Source of the DNA: an uncultured Lachnospiraceae bacterium
GTDB lineage: Bacteria; Bacillota; Clostridia; Lachnospirales; Lachnospiraceae
DNA length: 35,669 bases
Assembly (NCBI GenBank): GCA_946534145.1
Contig: CAMNCH010000012.1
Span: forward strand, 1-35,669
Direction of reading: 5' to 3'
The notes under the pieces are model-generated. The model searched no databases. It was not told the DNA's origin and saw only the letters and a list, made by a program, of their open reading frames with translations. Within the stretch, counting starts at the first letter, position 1. The number at the start of each line of letters is the position of its first letter. The position numbers and the translations under genes were made by a program. Below are positions 15,693-24,475 of the stretch, piece by piece.

Positions 15693-17612
15693 ATGGGTAA
15701 GAACACTTATGATGCCGAGAGTATAACCGTCCTTGAGGGCCTTGAAGCCGTCAGAAAACGTCCCGGCATGTATATAGGCAGTGTTTCCACAAGAGGTCTT
15801 AACCATCTTGTTTACGAAATCTTAGATAACTCCGTGGATGAGCATCTGGCAGGCTATTGTTCGGAGATTCATGTAACCTTGGAGGCTAACGGATCCGCAA
15901 CCGTATCCGATAACGGCCGAGGTATTCCCGTAGGCATGCACAAAAAAGGCATAAGTGCAGAGCGTCTGGTATTCACCACACTTCACGCAGGCGGTAAGTT
16001 TGACAATAACGCATATAAGACCAGCGGCGGTCTCCACGGTGTGGGTTCCTCCGTTGTTAATGCTTTGTCCTCTTATTTGAGCGTAAGAGTTAAAACAGGC
16101 GGATTCATCTATGAAGACAAATACGAGCGAGGCAACCCTGTTATAGAGCTTGAAAAGGGACTTCTTCCCGTACTTGGCAAGACTCGTGAAAGCGGAACGG
16201 AGATTAATTTTCTTCCCGATGACACCATCTTTGACAAGATCAGGTTCAAAGAAGAAGATATTAAAGCCCGTCTTCACGAAACCGCTTATTTAAACCCCGG
16301 TCTTACCATTTTCTACGAAGACAGACGCAAGGAAGAACCCGAGAAGATTACATTTCACGAGCCCGACGGTATCGTAGGATACATTAAAGACATGAACAAG
16401 ACCAGTGAGGTCGTTCATGACGTTATATATTTCAAGGGAAAGAGCGAGAATATCGAAATTGAAGTGGCTTTCCAGTTTATCAATGAATTCCATGAAAATG
16501 TCATGGGCTTTTGTAACAACATCAATACTCTTGAAGGCGGTACGCACATCACCGGCTTTAAGACCGCATTTACCAATATTATTAACACCTATGCCCGTGA
16601 ACTCGGCATATTAAAAGAAAAAGACCAGAACTTCACCGGTACGGACGTACGTAACGGACTTACAGCCGTGGTATCCATCAAACATACTGACCCACGTTTT
16701 GAAGGACAGACCAAGACCAAACTTGACAATCAGGATGCCGCAAGAGCCGTTTCAAAAGTCACCAACGATGAACTTGTAAGATACTTTGACAGAAACGTTG
16801 AAATACTAAAGAACATTATTGCCTGTGCGGAAAAAGCCGCCAAACTTCGTAAGACCGAAGAAAAAGCCCGCACCAACATGCTTACCAAGCAGAAATATTC
16901 TTTTGACTCAAACGGCAAGCTCAGTAACTGCGAGTCCAAGGACGCCTCCAAATGTGAGATATTCATAGTCGAAGGTGATTCTGCGGGCGGCAGTGCCAAA
17001 ATGGCGCGTAACAGGCTTTATCAGGCCATTCTTCCCATCAGAGGAAAGATTTTAAATGTAGAAAAGGCCAGCATAGACAAAGTCCTTGCCAATGCCGAAA
17101 TTAAGACCATGATTTATGCTTTCGGCTGCGGTTTTTCCGAAGGTTACGGCAATGACTTCGATATCACAAAGCTTCGTTACGACAAGATTATCATCATGGC
17201 CGATGCCGACGTGGACGGTGCCCATATTTCGACACTTCTTTTGACACTGTTCTTCAGATTCATGCCCGAACTTATTTACGAGGGACATGTATATATTGCA
17301 ATGCCGCCTCTTTACAAGGTTCTTCCTTCAAAAGGCGAAGAAGAGTATTTGTACAATGACGAAGCTTTGGAGAAATACAAGGCCACCCACAATGTTTCCT
17401 TTAAACTTCAGCGCTACAAAGGTCTCGGCGAAATGGACCCCGAACAGCTTTGGGAGACCACTCTCGACCCTGCAAGACGCCTTCTTAAGCGCGTAGAGAT
17501 AGAAGACGCGAAACGTGCATCGGAAGTTACGGAACTTTTAATGGGTCTCGAAGTTCCTCCGAGACGAACCTTTATTTACGAGAATGCCAACGAAGCGGAG
17601 CTTGACGTATAG
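15693..17612 (+). CDS. parE: Type IIA DNA topoisomerase subunit B (ParE-like)
   Basis: This is the ATPase and Toprim subunit that works with the A subunit encoded next. The 639-residue protein has the GHKL ATP site (YEILDNSVDEH, E42, and DNGRGIP 73-79), the transducer segment KHTDPRFEGQTKTKL, and the Toprim motifs EGDSAGGSAK (427-436) and DADVDG (504-509). It closes with LQRYKGLGEMDPEQLWETT. Both GyrB and ParE share these motifs, so the name depends on the partner, which lacks a GyrA box. The gene starts 154 bases after degV behind its own promoter and has a Shine-Dalgarno (GAGAGG). It is 2 bases before parC, which lacks a strong site of its own, so translational coupling is likely. Confidence 0.85.
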   Translation: MGKNTYDAESITVLEGLEAVRKRPGMYIGSVSTRGLNHLVYEILDNSVDEHLAGYCSEIHVTLEANGSATVSDNGRGIPVGMHKKGISAERLVFTTLHAGGKFDNNAYKTSGGLHGVGSSVVNALSSYLSVRVKTGGFIYEDKYERGNPVIELEKGLLPVLGKTRESGTEINFLPDDTIFDKIRFKEEDIKARLHETAYLNPGLTIFYEDRRKEEPEKITFHEPDGIVGYIKDMNKTSEVVHDVIYFKGKSENIEIEVAFQFINEFHENVMGFCNNINTLEGGTHITGFKTAFTNIINTYARELGILKEKDQNFTGTDVRNGLTAVVSIKHTDPRFEGQTKTKLDNQDAARAVSKVTNDELVRYFDRNVEILKNIIACAEKAAKLRKTEEKARTNMLTKQKYSFDSNGKLSNCESKDASKCEIFIVEGDSAGGSAKMARNRLYQAILPIRGKILNVEKASIDKVLANAEIKTMIYAFGCGFSEGYGNDFDITKLRYDKIIIMADADVDGAHISTLLLTLFFRFMPELIYEGHVYIAMPPLYKVLPSKGEEEYLYNDEALEKYKATHNVSFKLQRYKGLGEMDPEQLWETTLDPARRLLKRVEIEDAKRASEVTELLMGLEVPPRRTFIYENANEAELDV

Positions 17613-17614
17613 TT

Positions 17615-19888
17615 ATGAAAAAGAAAGAAACAATACCTGTTATCAATGAAGAAGACAGAATAATACAGACCGAATACTCGGATGTCATGAAGAAATCCTT
17701 CGTGGATTACGCCATGAGCGTTATTATCGCAAGAGCGCTTCCTGATGTTCGTGACGGCTTAAAACCGGTTCAGAGACGTGTTCTTTACGACATGAACGAG
17801 CTTGGTATCAAATACGACAAACCTCATCGTAAGAGCGCCCGTATCGTCGGCGATACCATGGGTAAATATCACCCCCACGGCGACAGCTCCATCTACGATT
17901 CTTTGGTCGTTATGGCTCAGGATTTCAAAAAAGGCATGCCTCTAGTAGACGGTCACGGTAACTTCGGTACGGTTGAAGGTGACGGAGCCGCTGCCATGCG
18001 TTATACCGAGGCCCGCCTTCAAAAGGTCACTCAGGATGCAATGCTTCAGGACCTTGACAAAGATGTAGTTGATTTCATGGACAATTTCGACGCAACGGAA
18101 AAAGAACCCGTTGTTTTGCCCTGCAGATTTCCCAATCTACTGGTAAACGGTTCCGAAGGTATAGCTGTAGGTATGGCTACAAACATCCCTCCTCACAATT
18201 TCGGCGAGGTAGTGGATGCCTGCCGTGCATATCTTAAGAACAATGACATTACCACAGCCGAGCTTATGAAATACATAAAGGGACCCGATTTCCCCACCGG
18301 CGGTATCATCGTCAATCAGTCTGACCTGCTTGAAATATATGAAACCGGCGTCGGCAAGATCAAAGTCCGCGGCAAAGTTGAAATAGAAAATGTCAAAGGC
18401 GGCAAGGTAAACGTTGTTGTAACCGAAATTCCCTACACCATGATAGGTGCCAACATCGGCAAGTTCTTAAACGACGTTGCAACCCTCATCGACACCAAAA
18501 AGACCAATGACGTCCTTGATATCACCAACCAGTCCAATAAAGACGGCATCAAGATTGTCTTTGAGTTAAGAAAAGATGCCAATCCTCAGAACTTTATCAA
18601 TCTTTTATACAAAAAAACCCGTCTGGAGGACACCTTCGGCTTCAACATGCTTGCCATAGTAAACGGCAAGCCCGAAACCTTAAGCCTTAAGAGCGTTATA
18701 GAAGAGAATGTTAAGTTCCAGTACGAGATTTGTACCAGAAAATACACCAAACTTCTTGAAAAAGAACTTGAGAAAAAAGAAATTCAGGAAGGCTTAATTC
18801 GCGCGGTTAATATCATCGACCTTATTATTGAGATTTTAAGAGGTTCCAAGGATCGTGCCATGGCCAAAGCCTGCATGACCGAAGGCAAAACCGAAGGCAT
18901 TAAGTTTAAGTCCAAAGAATCCAAGATTATGGCTTCAAGGCTTGATTTTACCGAGAAACAGGCCAATGCCATCTTGGATATGCGTTTATACAAATTAATC
19001 GGTCTCGAACTTGAAGCTTTATTTGATGAGAACGAAGAGACCCTTGCAAACATCGCCAGGTATCAGGACATTCTTTCTCACAAAGAATCCATGTCCCAGG
19101 TAATAATCGACGATATGGACCGTTTCAAGGCAGAATTTGGCAAACCCCGTCGTACCGTTATTGAGGATGCCGAAGAAATCGTCCTTGAGGAGAAAGCCCC
19201 CGAAGTTATCGATATCGTCTACATGATGGACCGCTTCGGTTATGCCAAAACAGTGGATAAGGTTGTTTACGAACGCAACAAAGAAGCTGTTGATGCGGAG
19301 AACAAATACGTATTCCCCATGAAGAGCGACGGCAAAGTCTGTATCTTTACCGATACAGGCGACATGCACACTATCAAAGCCAAGGATCTGCCCTTTGGCA
19401 AATTCCGTGACAAAGGACAGCCCATCGACAATGTCAGCAACTTTGATTCCTCCAAAGAACGTGCGCTTTTGGTATGTTCCCAGGAAGACATCAAGTTTAA
19501 ACGTTTGGTATTTGTAAGCGAAACCTCCATGATGAAAGTTGTGGACGGCTCAGAATTTGACGTAGGCAAAAGGACGGTAGCCGCCACCAAATTAAACGAC
19601 GGCGACAAGGTTGTAAGCGTTGAAATTCTTGACGAGCAGAAGAATATCGTTCTTCAGACGGTTGACGGCGTATTCCTACGTTTTGCCCTTGATGAAATAC
19701 CCGAGAAAAAGAAAACGGCAGTAGGCGTTCGCGGCATGAAATTAAATAAGGGTGACAAAGTCGAAGCAGTGTATTATACTCACAATGCCGGCGACAATAC
19801 CATAATGTACAACGATAAGCCCTTTGATCTTCACATTCGTGTAAAGCCCGGCCACAGAGATTCAAAAGGCGTTAAAATCAGAAGTTAA
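17615..19888 (+). CDS. parC: Type IIA DNA topoisomerase subunit A (ParC-like)
   Basis: The 757-residue protein has the DNA breakage-reunion domain ([38 protein letters not shown]) with catalytic Y130 in [10 protein letters not shown]. The quinolone-determining region keeps S91 and D95, so no classical resistance change is seen. The C-terminal propeller (about 500-757) has repeated blades such as [13 protein letters not shown]. In gyrase the first blade carries a GyrA box of the QRRGGKG type; the matching place here reads [13 protein letters not shown], so I see no box. That supports decatenating topoisomerase IV rather than gyrase, and the chain is shorter than a typical GyrA. The organism should then have a gyrase pair elsewhere. 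It begins 2 bases after parE. Confidence 0.82.
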   Translation: MKKKETIPVINEEDRIIQTEYSDVMKKSFVDYAMSVIIARALPDVRDGLKPVQRRVLYDMNELGIKYDKPHRKSARIVGDTMGKYHPHGDSSIYDSLVVMAQDFKKGMPLVDGHGNFGTVEGDGAAAMRYTEARLQKVTQDAMLQDLDKDVVDFMDNFDATEKEPVVLPCRFPNLLVNGSEGIAVGMATNIPPHNFGEVVDACRAYLKNNDITTAELMKYIKGPDFPTGGIIVNQSDLLEIYETGVGKIKVRGKVEIENVKGGKVNVVVTEIPYTMIGANIGKFLNDVATLIDTKKTNDVLDITNQSNKDGIKIVFELRKDANPQNFINLLYKKTRLEDTFGFNMLAIVNGKPETLSLKSVIEENVKFQYEICTRKYTKLLEKELEKKEIQEGLIRAVNIIDLIIEILRGSKDRAMAKACMTEGKTEGIKFKSKESKIMASRLDFTEKQANAILDMRLYKLIGLELEALFDENEETLANIARYQDILSHKESMSQVIIDDMDRFKAEFGKPRRTVIEDAEEIVLEEKAPEVIDIVYMMDRFGYAKTVDKVVYERNKEAVDAENKYVFPMKSDGKVCIFTDTGDMHTIKAKDLPFGKFRDKGQPIDNVSNFDSSKERALLVCSQEDIKFKRLVFVSETSMMKVVDGSEFDVGKRTVAATKLNDGDKVVSVEILDEQKNIVLQTVDGVFLRFALDEIPEKKKTAVGVRGMKLNKGDKVEAVYYTHNAGDNTIMYNDKPFDLHIRVKPGHRDSKGVKIRS

Positions 19889-19900
19889 ACAGGAGATATC

Positions 19901-20458
19901 ATGTTAAGAGTTATTTCAGGTACCGCGAGAAACCTTAAACTCGTTACTCCCGAAGGTCTGGACACCCGTCCCACCACAGATCGTATCAAAGAAACACTTT
20001 TTAATATTCTGCAATTCGACATTGCGGGAAGTGTAGTTATAGATTTTTTTGCGGGAAGCGGTTCAATCGGCATCGAATGTCTCTCAAGAGGCGCAAAAAA
20101 AGCCTATTTTGTGGACAATTCAAGAGAAGCCCACTCCTGCATAGTTGAAAATATCAAACACACGCATTTTGAAGACAAGGCCGTAGTGTTTAATCAGGAT
20201 GCCATAAGAGCTTCCGCACAGATTCATGAGTCAAGAGTCGACATGATTTTCATGGATCCTCCCTACGAAAAGGGTCTTGAGGCAGACTTACTCTCTGTAC
20301 TTAAAGACAAAGAATATGTTACCGAAGATACTCTTTTTATTATCGAAGCCGACATTAAAACCGATTTTTCTTATGTTGAATCTCTCGGATTTGAAATAAC
20401 AAGAGAGAAGCTTTACAAGACCAATAAACACGTCTTTTTAAAGCTTAAAGAAAACTGA
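19901..20458 (+). CDS. rsmD: 16S rRNA (guanine(966)-N2)-methyltransferase RsmD
   Basis: RsmD methylates G966 of 16S rRNA (E. coli numbering) in the small subunit. The 185-residue protein begins MLRVISGTARN with TPEGLDTRPTTDRIKETLFNIL, has the SAM-binding motif FFAGSGSIGIE (about 49-59) and the catalytic DPPY at 119-122. This order and length are typical. AGGAG lies 7 bases before the ATG, 12 bases after parC. coaD follows 25 bases later, a linkage widely conserved in Firmicutes. Confidence 0.95.
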   Translation: MLRVISGTARNLKLVTPEGLDTRPTTDRIKETLFNILQFDIAGSVVIDFFAGSGSIGIECLSRGAKKAYFVDNSREAHSCIVENIKHTHFEDKAVVFNQDAIRASAQIHESRVDMIFMDPPYEKGLEADLLSVLKDKEYVTEDTLFIIEADIKTDFSYVESLGFEITREKLYKTNKHVFLKLKEN

Positions 20459-20483
20459 TTTCGCTTTTTTGAAAGGAGCGCAT

Positions 20484-20972
20484 ATGAAATCTGCAATATA
20501 TCCCGGAACATTCGATCCCATGACCTACGGTCACCTTGATATTATCAAAAGAGCAGCCAACATCTTTGACGAGGTGGTGGTCAGTGTTTTAAACAACAAG
20601 GAAAAAACTCCGTTGTTTTCCGTTTCCGAACGTGTTAATATACTTAAAGAAGCTACCAAAGACATTCCCAATGTCAGAGTCGAATCTTTCGAAGGTCTTC
20701 TTACGGATTACTGTAAAAAAATCGGAGTGAATGTGGTGGTAAGAGGCTTAAGAGCCGTTACCGACTTTGAATACGAACTCCAGATGTCCCAGATGAACCG
20801 TAAGCTTTCCAATCACAGAGTTGAAACAATTTACTTTAACACCACTCTTAAGTATTCCTACTTAAGTTCCTCCGCAGTCAAACAGATTGCACAGTTTCAC
20901 GGTGATTTATCGGCCTTTGTTCCTGATTTTGTAGCAAAACTTCTATATGAACGTTTCGGGTATAAAGAATAG
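20484..20972 (+). CDS. coaD: Pantetheine-phosphate adenylyltransferase CoaD
   Basis: CoaD transfers AMP to 4'-phosphopantetheine to give dephospho-CoA, the penultimate step of coenzyme A synthesis. The 162-residue protein starts MKSAIYPGTFDPMTYGHLDII, with the nucleotidyltransferase GxFDPxTxGH pattern ending in H17. RGLRAVTDFEYELQMSQMNR (about 85-105) and LKYSYLSSSAVK follow. The start is ATG 20484 because AAAGGAG ends 5 bases upstream; an in-frame TTG at 20469 would run through the Shine-Dalgarno and is rejected. Confidence 0.95.
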   Translation: MKSAIYPGTFDPMTYGHLDIIKRAANIFDEVVVSVLNNKEKTPLFSVSERVNILKEATKDIPNVRVESFEGLLTDYCKKIGVNVVVRGLRAVTDFEYELQMSQMNRKLSNHRVETIYFNTTLKYSYLSSSAVKQIAQFHGDLSAFVPDFVAKLLYERFGYKE

Positions 20973-20983
20973 GGGAGATACTT

Positions 20984-21592
20984 ATGACGAGTAAAATCGA
21001 ACAGCTTATTGATGAAATCGAGGAATATATAGACAATTGTAAGTTTATGACTTTGTCCAATACCAAGATTATTGTTATCAAGGACGAAATCGACGATCTT
21101 TTAAGAAACTTAAGGATGAGCACCCCCGATGAAATAAAGCGTTATCAGAAGATGATAAGCAACCGGGATGCTATTTTGGACGATGCCAAGAGAAAAGCTG
21201 AAGCTTTAATCAACGAAGCCACCATCCAGACCAATCAGCTTGTCAACGAGCATGAGATTATGCAACAGGCATACTCCAAGGCCAATGAAGTGGTTACAAT
21301 GGCCACCAATCAGGCTCAGGAAATCCTTGACAAAGCCACAATAGAGGCCAATTCCGTGAGAGCCGCTGCCATGCAGTATACCGATGACTTACTGGCCAAC
21401 CTTGAGAAGATTATCACCCACACCACTCAGACCACCGTTGCCAATTACAATGAACTTATCAGCAACCTTAACAGCTGCAACGGAATAGTCAAAGAAAACA
21501 GAACCGAGCTTCATCCCAGTGACGAAGACGATCTTGAAAACATAGCCCTCAGCAATGACGACGGCAGCGATGACAATCTCGAAATAATGTAA
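20984..21592 (+). CDS. Coiled-coil protein of unknown function
   Basis: The 202-residue protein has no membrane segment. Residues about 58-130 are a long amphipathic helix with strongly repeated Ala and charged residues (DAKRKAEALINEATIQTNQL, ANEVVTMATNQAQEIL), followed by a shorter helix and an acidic Asp/Glu-rich tail. Proteins of this kind next to coaD in clostridia are often labelled as ATP synthase subunit B-like or V-ATPase subunit H-like, but that reflects coiled-coil similarity only. There is no membrane anchor, so I make no such claim. GGGGAG precedes the ATG, 11 bases after coaD. A strong terminator follows the stop. Confidence 0.75.
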   Translation: MTSKIEQLIDEIEEYIDNCKFMTLSNTKIIVIKDEIDDLLRNLRMSTPDEIKRYQKMISNRDAILDDAKRKAEALINEATIQTNQLVNEHEIMQQAYSKANEVVTMATNQAQEILDKATIEANSVRAAAMQYTDDLLANLEKIITHTTQTTVANYNELISNLNSCNGIVKENRTELHPSDEDDLENIALSNDDGSDDNLEIM

Positions 21593-21597
21593 TTTAT

Positions 21598-21625
21598 GCG
21601 GGCATTTGTTTGCCCGCTTTTCTTT
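21598..21625 (+). terminator. Intrinsic terminator ending the parE-to-coiled-coil-protein transcript
   Basis: GCGGGCA (21598-21604) pairs with TGCCCGC (21611-21617) around TTTGTT and runs into TTTTCTTTT. It lies 5 bases past the stop codon at 21590-21592. Confidence 0.85.
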
Positions 21626-21682
21626 TGTGAATTTTAAAGGGGTTTTTATTAATCTTTTATTTTTCTTATACCCTAAATGTAG

Positions 21683-21688
21683 TATACT
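21683..21688 (+). promoter_or_regulatory. Candidate -10 element placing the start of RNA at the rsuA-type ATG
   Basis: TATACT lies only 6 bases before the ATG at 21695, so an mRNA starting about 7 bases past it would begin at or near the A of the start codon. The -35 region is T-rich and not convincing. An alternative weak pair is TTGTGA (21625-21630) with TATTAA (21647-21652). Confidence 0.4.
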
Positions 21689-21694
21689 TTATAT

Positions 21695-22390
21695 ATGAGA
21701 TTAGACAAATTCTTGTGTGATACGGTTAATATTTCAAGAAAAGATGCCAAGGACTTTATAAAAAAAGGCTTTGTATCCGTAAACGGTATTAAAGTTACCG
21801 ATTCAGGTTTTAATGTCAGTGAGCATACCGACAGCGTTCTTTTTAAAGACAATCCCGTACATTACGAGAAATTCGTTTATTATATGCTCAACAAACCCTC
21901 GGGAGTGGTATCTGCCACAACCGATGCCACCGATGTTACTGTAATTGATTTGCTTAAACAGGAAGGTCGTAATGACCTTTTCCCTGTAGGCAGACTCGAC
22001 AAGGATACAACGGGACTTTTAATCATTACCAATGACGGCGATTTGTCCCATCATCTTACCAGCCCCAGGCATCACGTAGCCAAGACATATCTTACCGGTA
22101 TAGAGCACCCGCTTTCACCCGAAGATATTAAGGCTCTGGAGACGGGCGTAGAGTTAAACGGCGACGGCATCACCAAACCTGCCCAGATTAAGGTTATTTC
22201 AGATTTGTTTATAGAACTCACCATCACGGAAGGCATGTATCACCAGGTCAAAAGAATGCTTGCCGCCGTGGGCAATAAAGTTATTTCTTTAAAGCGGCTT
22301 TCCATGGGAAGTGTTATACTGGACGAAAGCCTTCCCGAAGGCGCCTACCGCAGACTTACCGAAGCGGAAATATTATCACTAAAGGATTAA
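21695..22390 (+). CDS. RsuA-family rRNA pseudouridine synthase
   Basis: The family isomerises uridine to pseudouridine in ribosomal RNA. The 231-residue protein has an N-terminal S4 RNA-binding domain (MRLDKFLCDTVNISRKDAKDFIKKGFVSVNG), then YYMLNKPSGVVSAT and the catalytic motif GRLDKDTTGLL at 99-109, with D102 as the active-site Asp. The closing HQVKRMLAAVGNKV is standard. Which rRNA position it modifies is not clear. MRLDKFL is the typical start of the family, yet no Shine-Dalgarno precedes the ATG. The HAD gene starts 2 bases after its stop. Confidence 0.9.
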   Translation: MRLDKFLCDTVNISRKDAKDFIKKGFVSVNGIKVTDSGFNVSEHTDSVLFKDNPVHYEKFVYYMLNKPSGVVSATTDATDVTVIDLLKQEGRNDLFPVGRLDKDTTGLLIITNDGDLSHHLTSPRHHVAKTYLTGIEHPLSPEDIKALETGVELNGDGITKPAQIKVISDLFIELTITEGMYHQVKRMLAAVGNKVISLKRLSMGSVILDESLPEGAYRRLTEAEILSLKD

Positions 22391-22392
22391 AG

Positions 22393-23040
22393 ATGTTTAA
22401 AGATACAGAAGCTTTTATTTTTGATATGGACGGAACCCTTGTGGATTCCATGGGTATCTGGAAGGAAATCGATATTGAATATTTATCGTCAAAAGAAATT
22501 CCTTTTCCCGAAGATTTGCAAAAAGACCTTGAAGGCATGTGCTTTCACGATACGGCAAGATATTTTAAGAAGCGTTTCAAAATTGAAGACCCTTGCGATG
22601 TAATAGAGAAAACCTGGAATGACATGGCCGAGTACAAATACACCCATGAAGTCGATTTAAAAGACGGAGTTTTAGATGTTTTGTCCTATGCCAAAGATAA
22701 TGGTATTAAGCTTGGCATTGCCACCAGTAATTCAAGACGGCTTACTGATGCTTTGCTTAAAGCTAAAGGTCTTGAAGATACCTTCGATTACGTTTTAACC
22801 GGCTGCGAAAGCCTTAAGAGCAAGCCTGACCCTGAGATTTATTTAACCGCAGCATCGGGATTAAACGTTGAGCCCGAGAAATGTCTTGTTTTTGAAGATA
22901 TCGTGGCAGGTATTAAGGCCGGCAAAAATGCAGGAATGCGCGTATGCTGTGTAGACGACAAATATTCGGAGTATTGCAAGGAAGAGAAGTTAAAACTCTC
23001 GGATTATTATATATATTCATACGATGACATTGATTACTGA
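22393..23040 (+). CDS. HAD family hydrolase (beta-phosphoglucomutase-like phosphatase)
   Basis: The 215-residue protein has HAD motif I DMDGTLVDS at 11-19, with D11 as nucleophile and D13 as acid/base, an alpha-helical cap (about 20-85), motif II ATSNS, the motif III lysine in LKSKPDPEIY and motif IV EDIVAGIKAGKNAG. This is the subfamily that holds beta-phosphoglucomutases and small phosphatases. The substrate is unknown; D13 and the cap type do not separate mutase from phosphatase by eye. It follows the pseudouridine synthase by 2 bases and likely shares its mRNA. Confidence 0.9.
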   Translation: MFKDTEAFIFDMDGTLVDSMGIWKEIDIEYLSSKEIPFPEDLQKDLEGMCFHDTARYFKKRFKIEDPCDVIEKTWNDMAEYKYTHEVDLKDGVLDVLSYAKDNGIKLGIATSNSRRLTDALLKAKGLEDTFDYVLTGCESLKSKPDPEIYLTAASGLNVEPEKCLVFEDIVAGIKAGKNAGMRVCCVDDKYSEYCKEEKLKLSDYYIYSYDDIDY

Positions 23041-23064
23041 TTAGATTAAAGGGGAGGTAATTAC

Positions 23065-23832
23065 ATGAACGTAGCTATTATTACCGGAGCATCCAGCGGA
23101 ATGGGCAGAGAAGCTGCCAAACAGATTGATAAGATTTATACCGACGGTATTTCCGAGATCTGGCTTATCGCCAGAAGAGAAGACCGCCTTAAAGTCCTTG
23201 CTTCGGAACTTTCGCATAAAGTAAGAATTTTAAAGCTTGATTTGACTGATGAAAAAGATTTGCAGGAACTTGATTTGTCCTTAAACCTTATCAATCCCGA
23301 TGTCAAGATACTTGTGAATGCCTCCGGTTACGGAATGATGGGGCCCTTTAAGACCTCCAAATGCTCCGAACAGACCGGAATGATTCGTTTAAACTGCGAA
23401 TCTCTTACAAGAGTTACCCATATGGTGCTTAAATACATGCAGAGAGGCGCCAGAATAGTCCAGTTTGCCTCCGCCGCAGCATTTGTACCCCAGACGGATT
23501 TCAGCGTATATGCGGCTACCAAGGCCTTTGTTTTAAGTTTCTCTCGTTCTTTAAACGAAGAGTTGAGACGTTACGGCATATCCGTTACCGCAGTATGCCC
23601 CGGCCCCGTCAACACGGAATTCTTTGACATTGCCGAGCAGCACAATGCCAATTTCAATTTCAAGAAATACTTTATGTCCAAAGCCGACAAAGTAGTGCGA
23701 AAGGCCCTTGCCGATGCCTATCACAGGAAGGCCGTTTCGGTTTATTCTTTGTCCATGAACGCCTTCAGGCTTCTTATGAAAGTATTTCCCCACTCACTTG
23801 TTCTTAAAGTGATGTCATTATTACAAAAATAG
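23065..23832 (+). CDS. Short-chain dehydrogenase/reductase (SDR) family oxidoreductase
   Basis: The 255-residue protein begins with the NAD(P)-binding TGASSGMG (7-14), has NASG (85-88, the NAG motif variant) and the catalytic set N110, S136, Y149 and K153 (SVYAATK). This is a complete classical SDR active site. R37-R38 after the second beta strand (LIARRED) would favour NADPH. The C-terminal region (VYSLSMNAFRLLMKVFP) resembles 3-oxoacyl or sterol-type reductases of the YqjQ/DltE kind, but the substrate is unknown. A good GGGGAGG precedes the ATG. Confidence 0.92.
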   Translation: MNVAIITGASSGMGREAAKQIDKIYTDGISEIWLIARREDRLKVLASELSHKVRILKLDLTDEKDLQELDLSLNLINPDVKILVNASGYGMMGPFKTSKCSEQTGMIRLNCESLTRVTHMVLKYMQRGARIVQFASAAAFVPQTDFSVYAATKAFVLSFSRSLNEELRRYGISVTAVCPGPVNTEFFDIAEQHNANFNFKKYFMSKADKVVRKALADAYHRKAVSVYSLSMNAFRLLMKVFPHSLVLKVMSLLQK

Positions 23833-23837
23833 AGCCG

Positions 23838-23860
23838 GAATAAGCCCTTGCGGCTTATTC
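23838..23860. other. Inverted repeat in the SDR to membrane-protein gap
   Basis: GAATAAGCC (23838-23846) and GGCTTATTC (23852-23860) form a perfect 9-bp stem with loop CTTGC. No T tract follows directly, so it is not a canonical terminator. Together with AAGCG (23863-23867) and CGCTT (23881-23885) downstream it may fold into a two-hairpin element. The rest of the 83-base gap is AT-rich with no clear promoter. Confidence 0.5.
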
Positions 23861-23915
23861 GTAAGCGACCGATAAAAAAGCGCTTCAGCGATTTATTATA
23901 GAAAGATTATAAATT

Positions 23916-24473
23916 ATGTTTAAGTCAAAAAAAGGAACCTACGGCTATATTGCCCATCAGAGAAAGATTGAAATCATTAAGACATTGATAATGCTTGCCT
24001 TATCCATTGCTTTATACAACATAGGCATTTATTCCACAGGTTCCAACAAGAATTTACTTACCCTTGTGGCGGTTCTCGGATGCCTTCCCATGGCCAAATT
24101 CTGTGTCAATGCCATAATGTTCATGAAGGCCAAGGGCTGCAGTGCGGAACTTCACGACACCCTTGAGAGCAAAGGCCTCACGCCGGATTTCTACGACCTT
24201 TATTTTACCGCTTTCAAGAAGAACTATCAGGCCAGCGCCCTTATCTACAAGAAAAAGAATCTGATTGTCATGAGCGAAGATCCAAAGGTTGACACAGCCG
24301 AGGGCGAAGAACATTTAAAGACAGTGTTAAAGAATGCCGGAGCATCGGATGCCACAGTCAAAATATTCACCGATGCAGACAAATTTATTGAAAGACTGTC
24401 CGAGCTTCAGGCCCTTGAAGACGACGGCAAGTCTGATTTTATTAAAGACAACATTCTTTCGGTATCCCTTTAA
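23916..24473 (+). CDS. Hypothetical membrane protein with two predicted helices
   Basis: I do not recognise the family. The 185-residue protein has a basic N-terminus (MFKSKKGTYGYIAHQRKIEIIK), two hydrophobic segments at about 20-40 (TLIMLALSIALYNIGIY) and 47-70 (LLTLVAVLGCLPMAKFCVNAIMFM), then a soluble domain of about 115 residues ending KDNILSVSL. Both ends are therefore likely cytoplasmic, with a short hairpin in the membrane. The Shine-Dalgarno is weak (GAAAG, 11 bases upstream). It is 2 bases from the next gene, an RluA-type synthase, and follows a structured gap; it probably lies on its own or a downstream transcript. Confidence 0.72.
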   Translation: MFKSKKGTYGYIAHQRKIEIIKTLIMLALSIALYNIGIYSTGSNKNLLTLVAVLGCLPMAKFCVNAIMFMKAKGCSAELHDTLESKGLTPDFYDLYFTAFKKNYQASALIYKKKNLIVMSEDPKVDTAEGEEHLKTVLKNAGASDATVKIFTDADKFIERLSELQALEDDGKSDFIKDNILSVSL

Positions 24474-24475
24474 TC

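Noticed and set aside
17880..17900. Quinolone-resistance substitution in the ParC determining region
   Set aside because: S91 and D95 are the susceptible-type residues.
20469..20483. TTG start 5 codons upstream of coaD
   Set aside because: It runs through the AAAGGAG site that serves ATG 20484; family proteins begin at the later Met.
23838..23860. Hairpin after the SDR gene as an intrinsic terminator
   Set aside because: No T tract follows; kept only as an unassigned inverted repeat.
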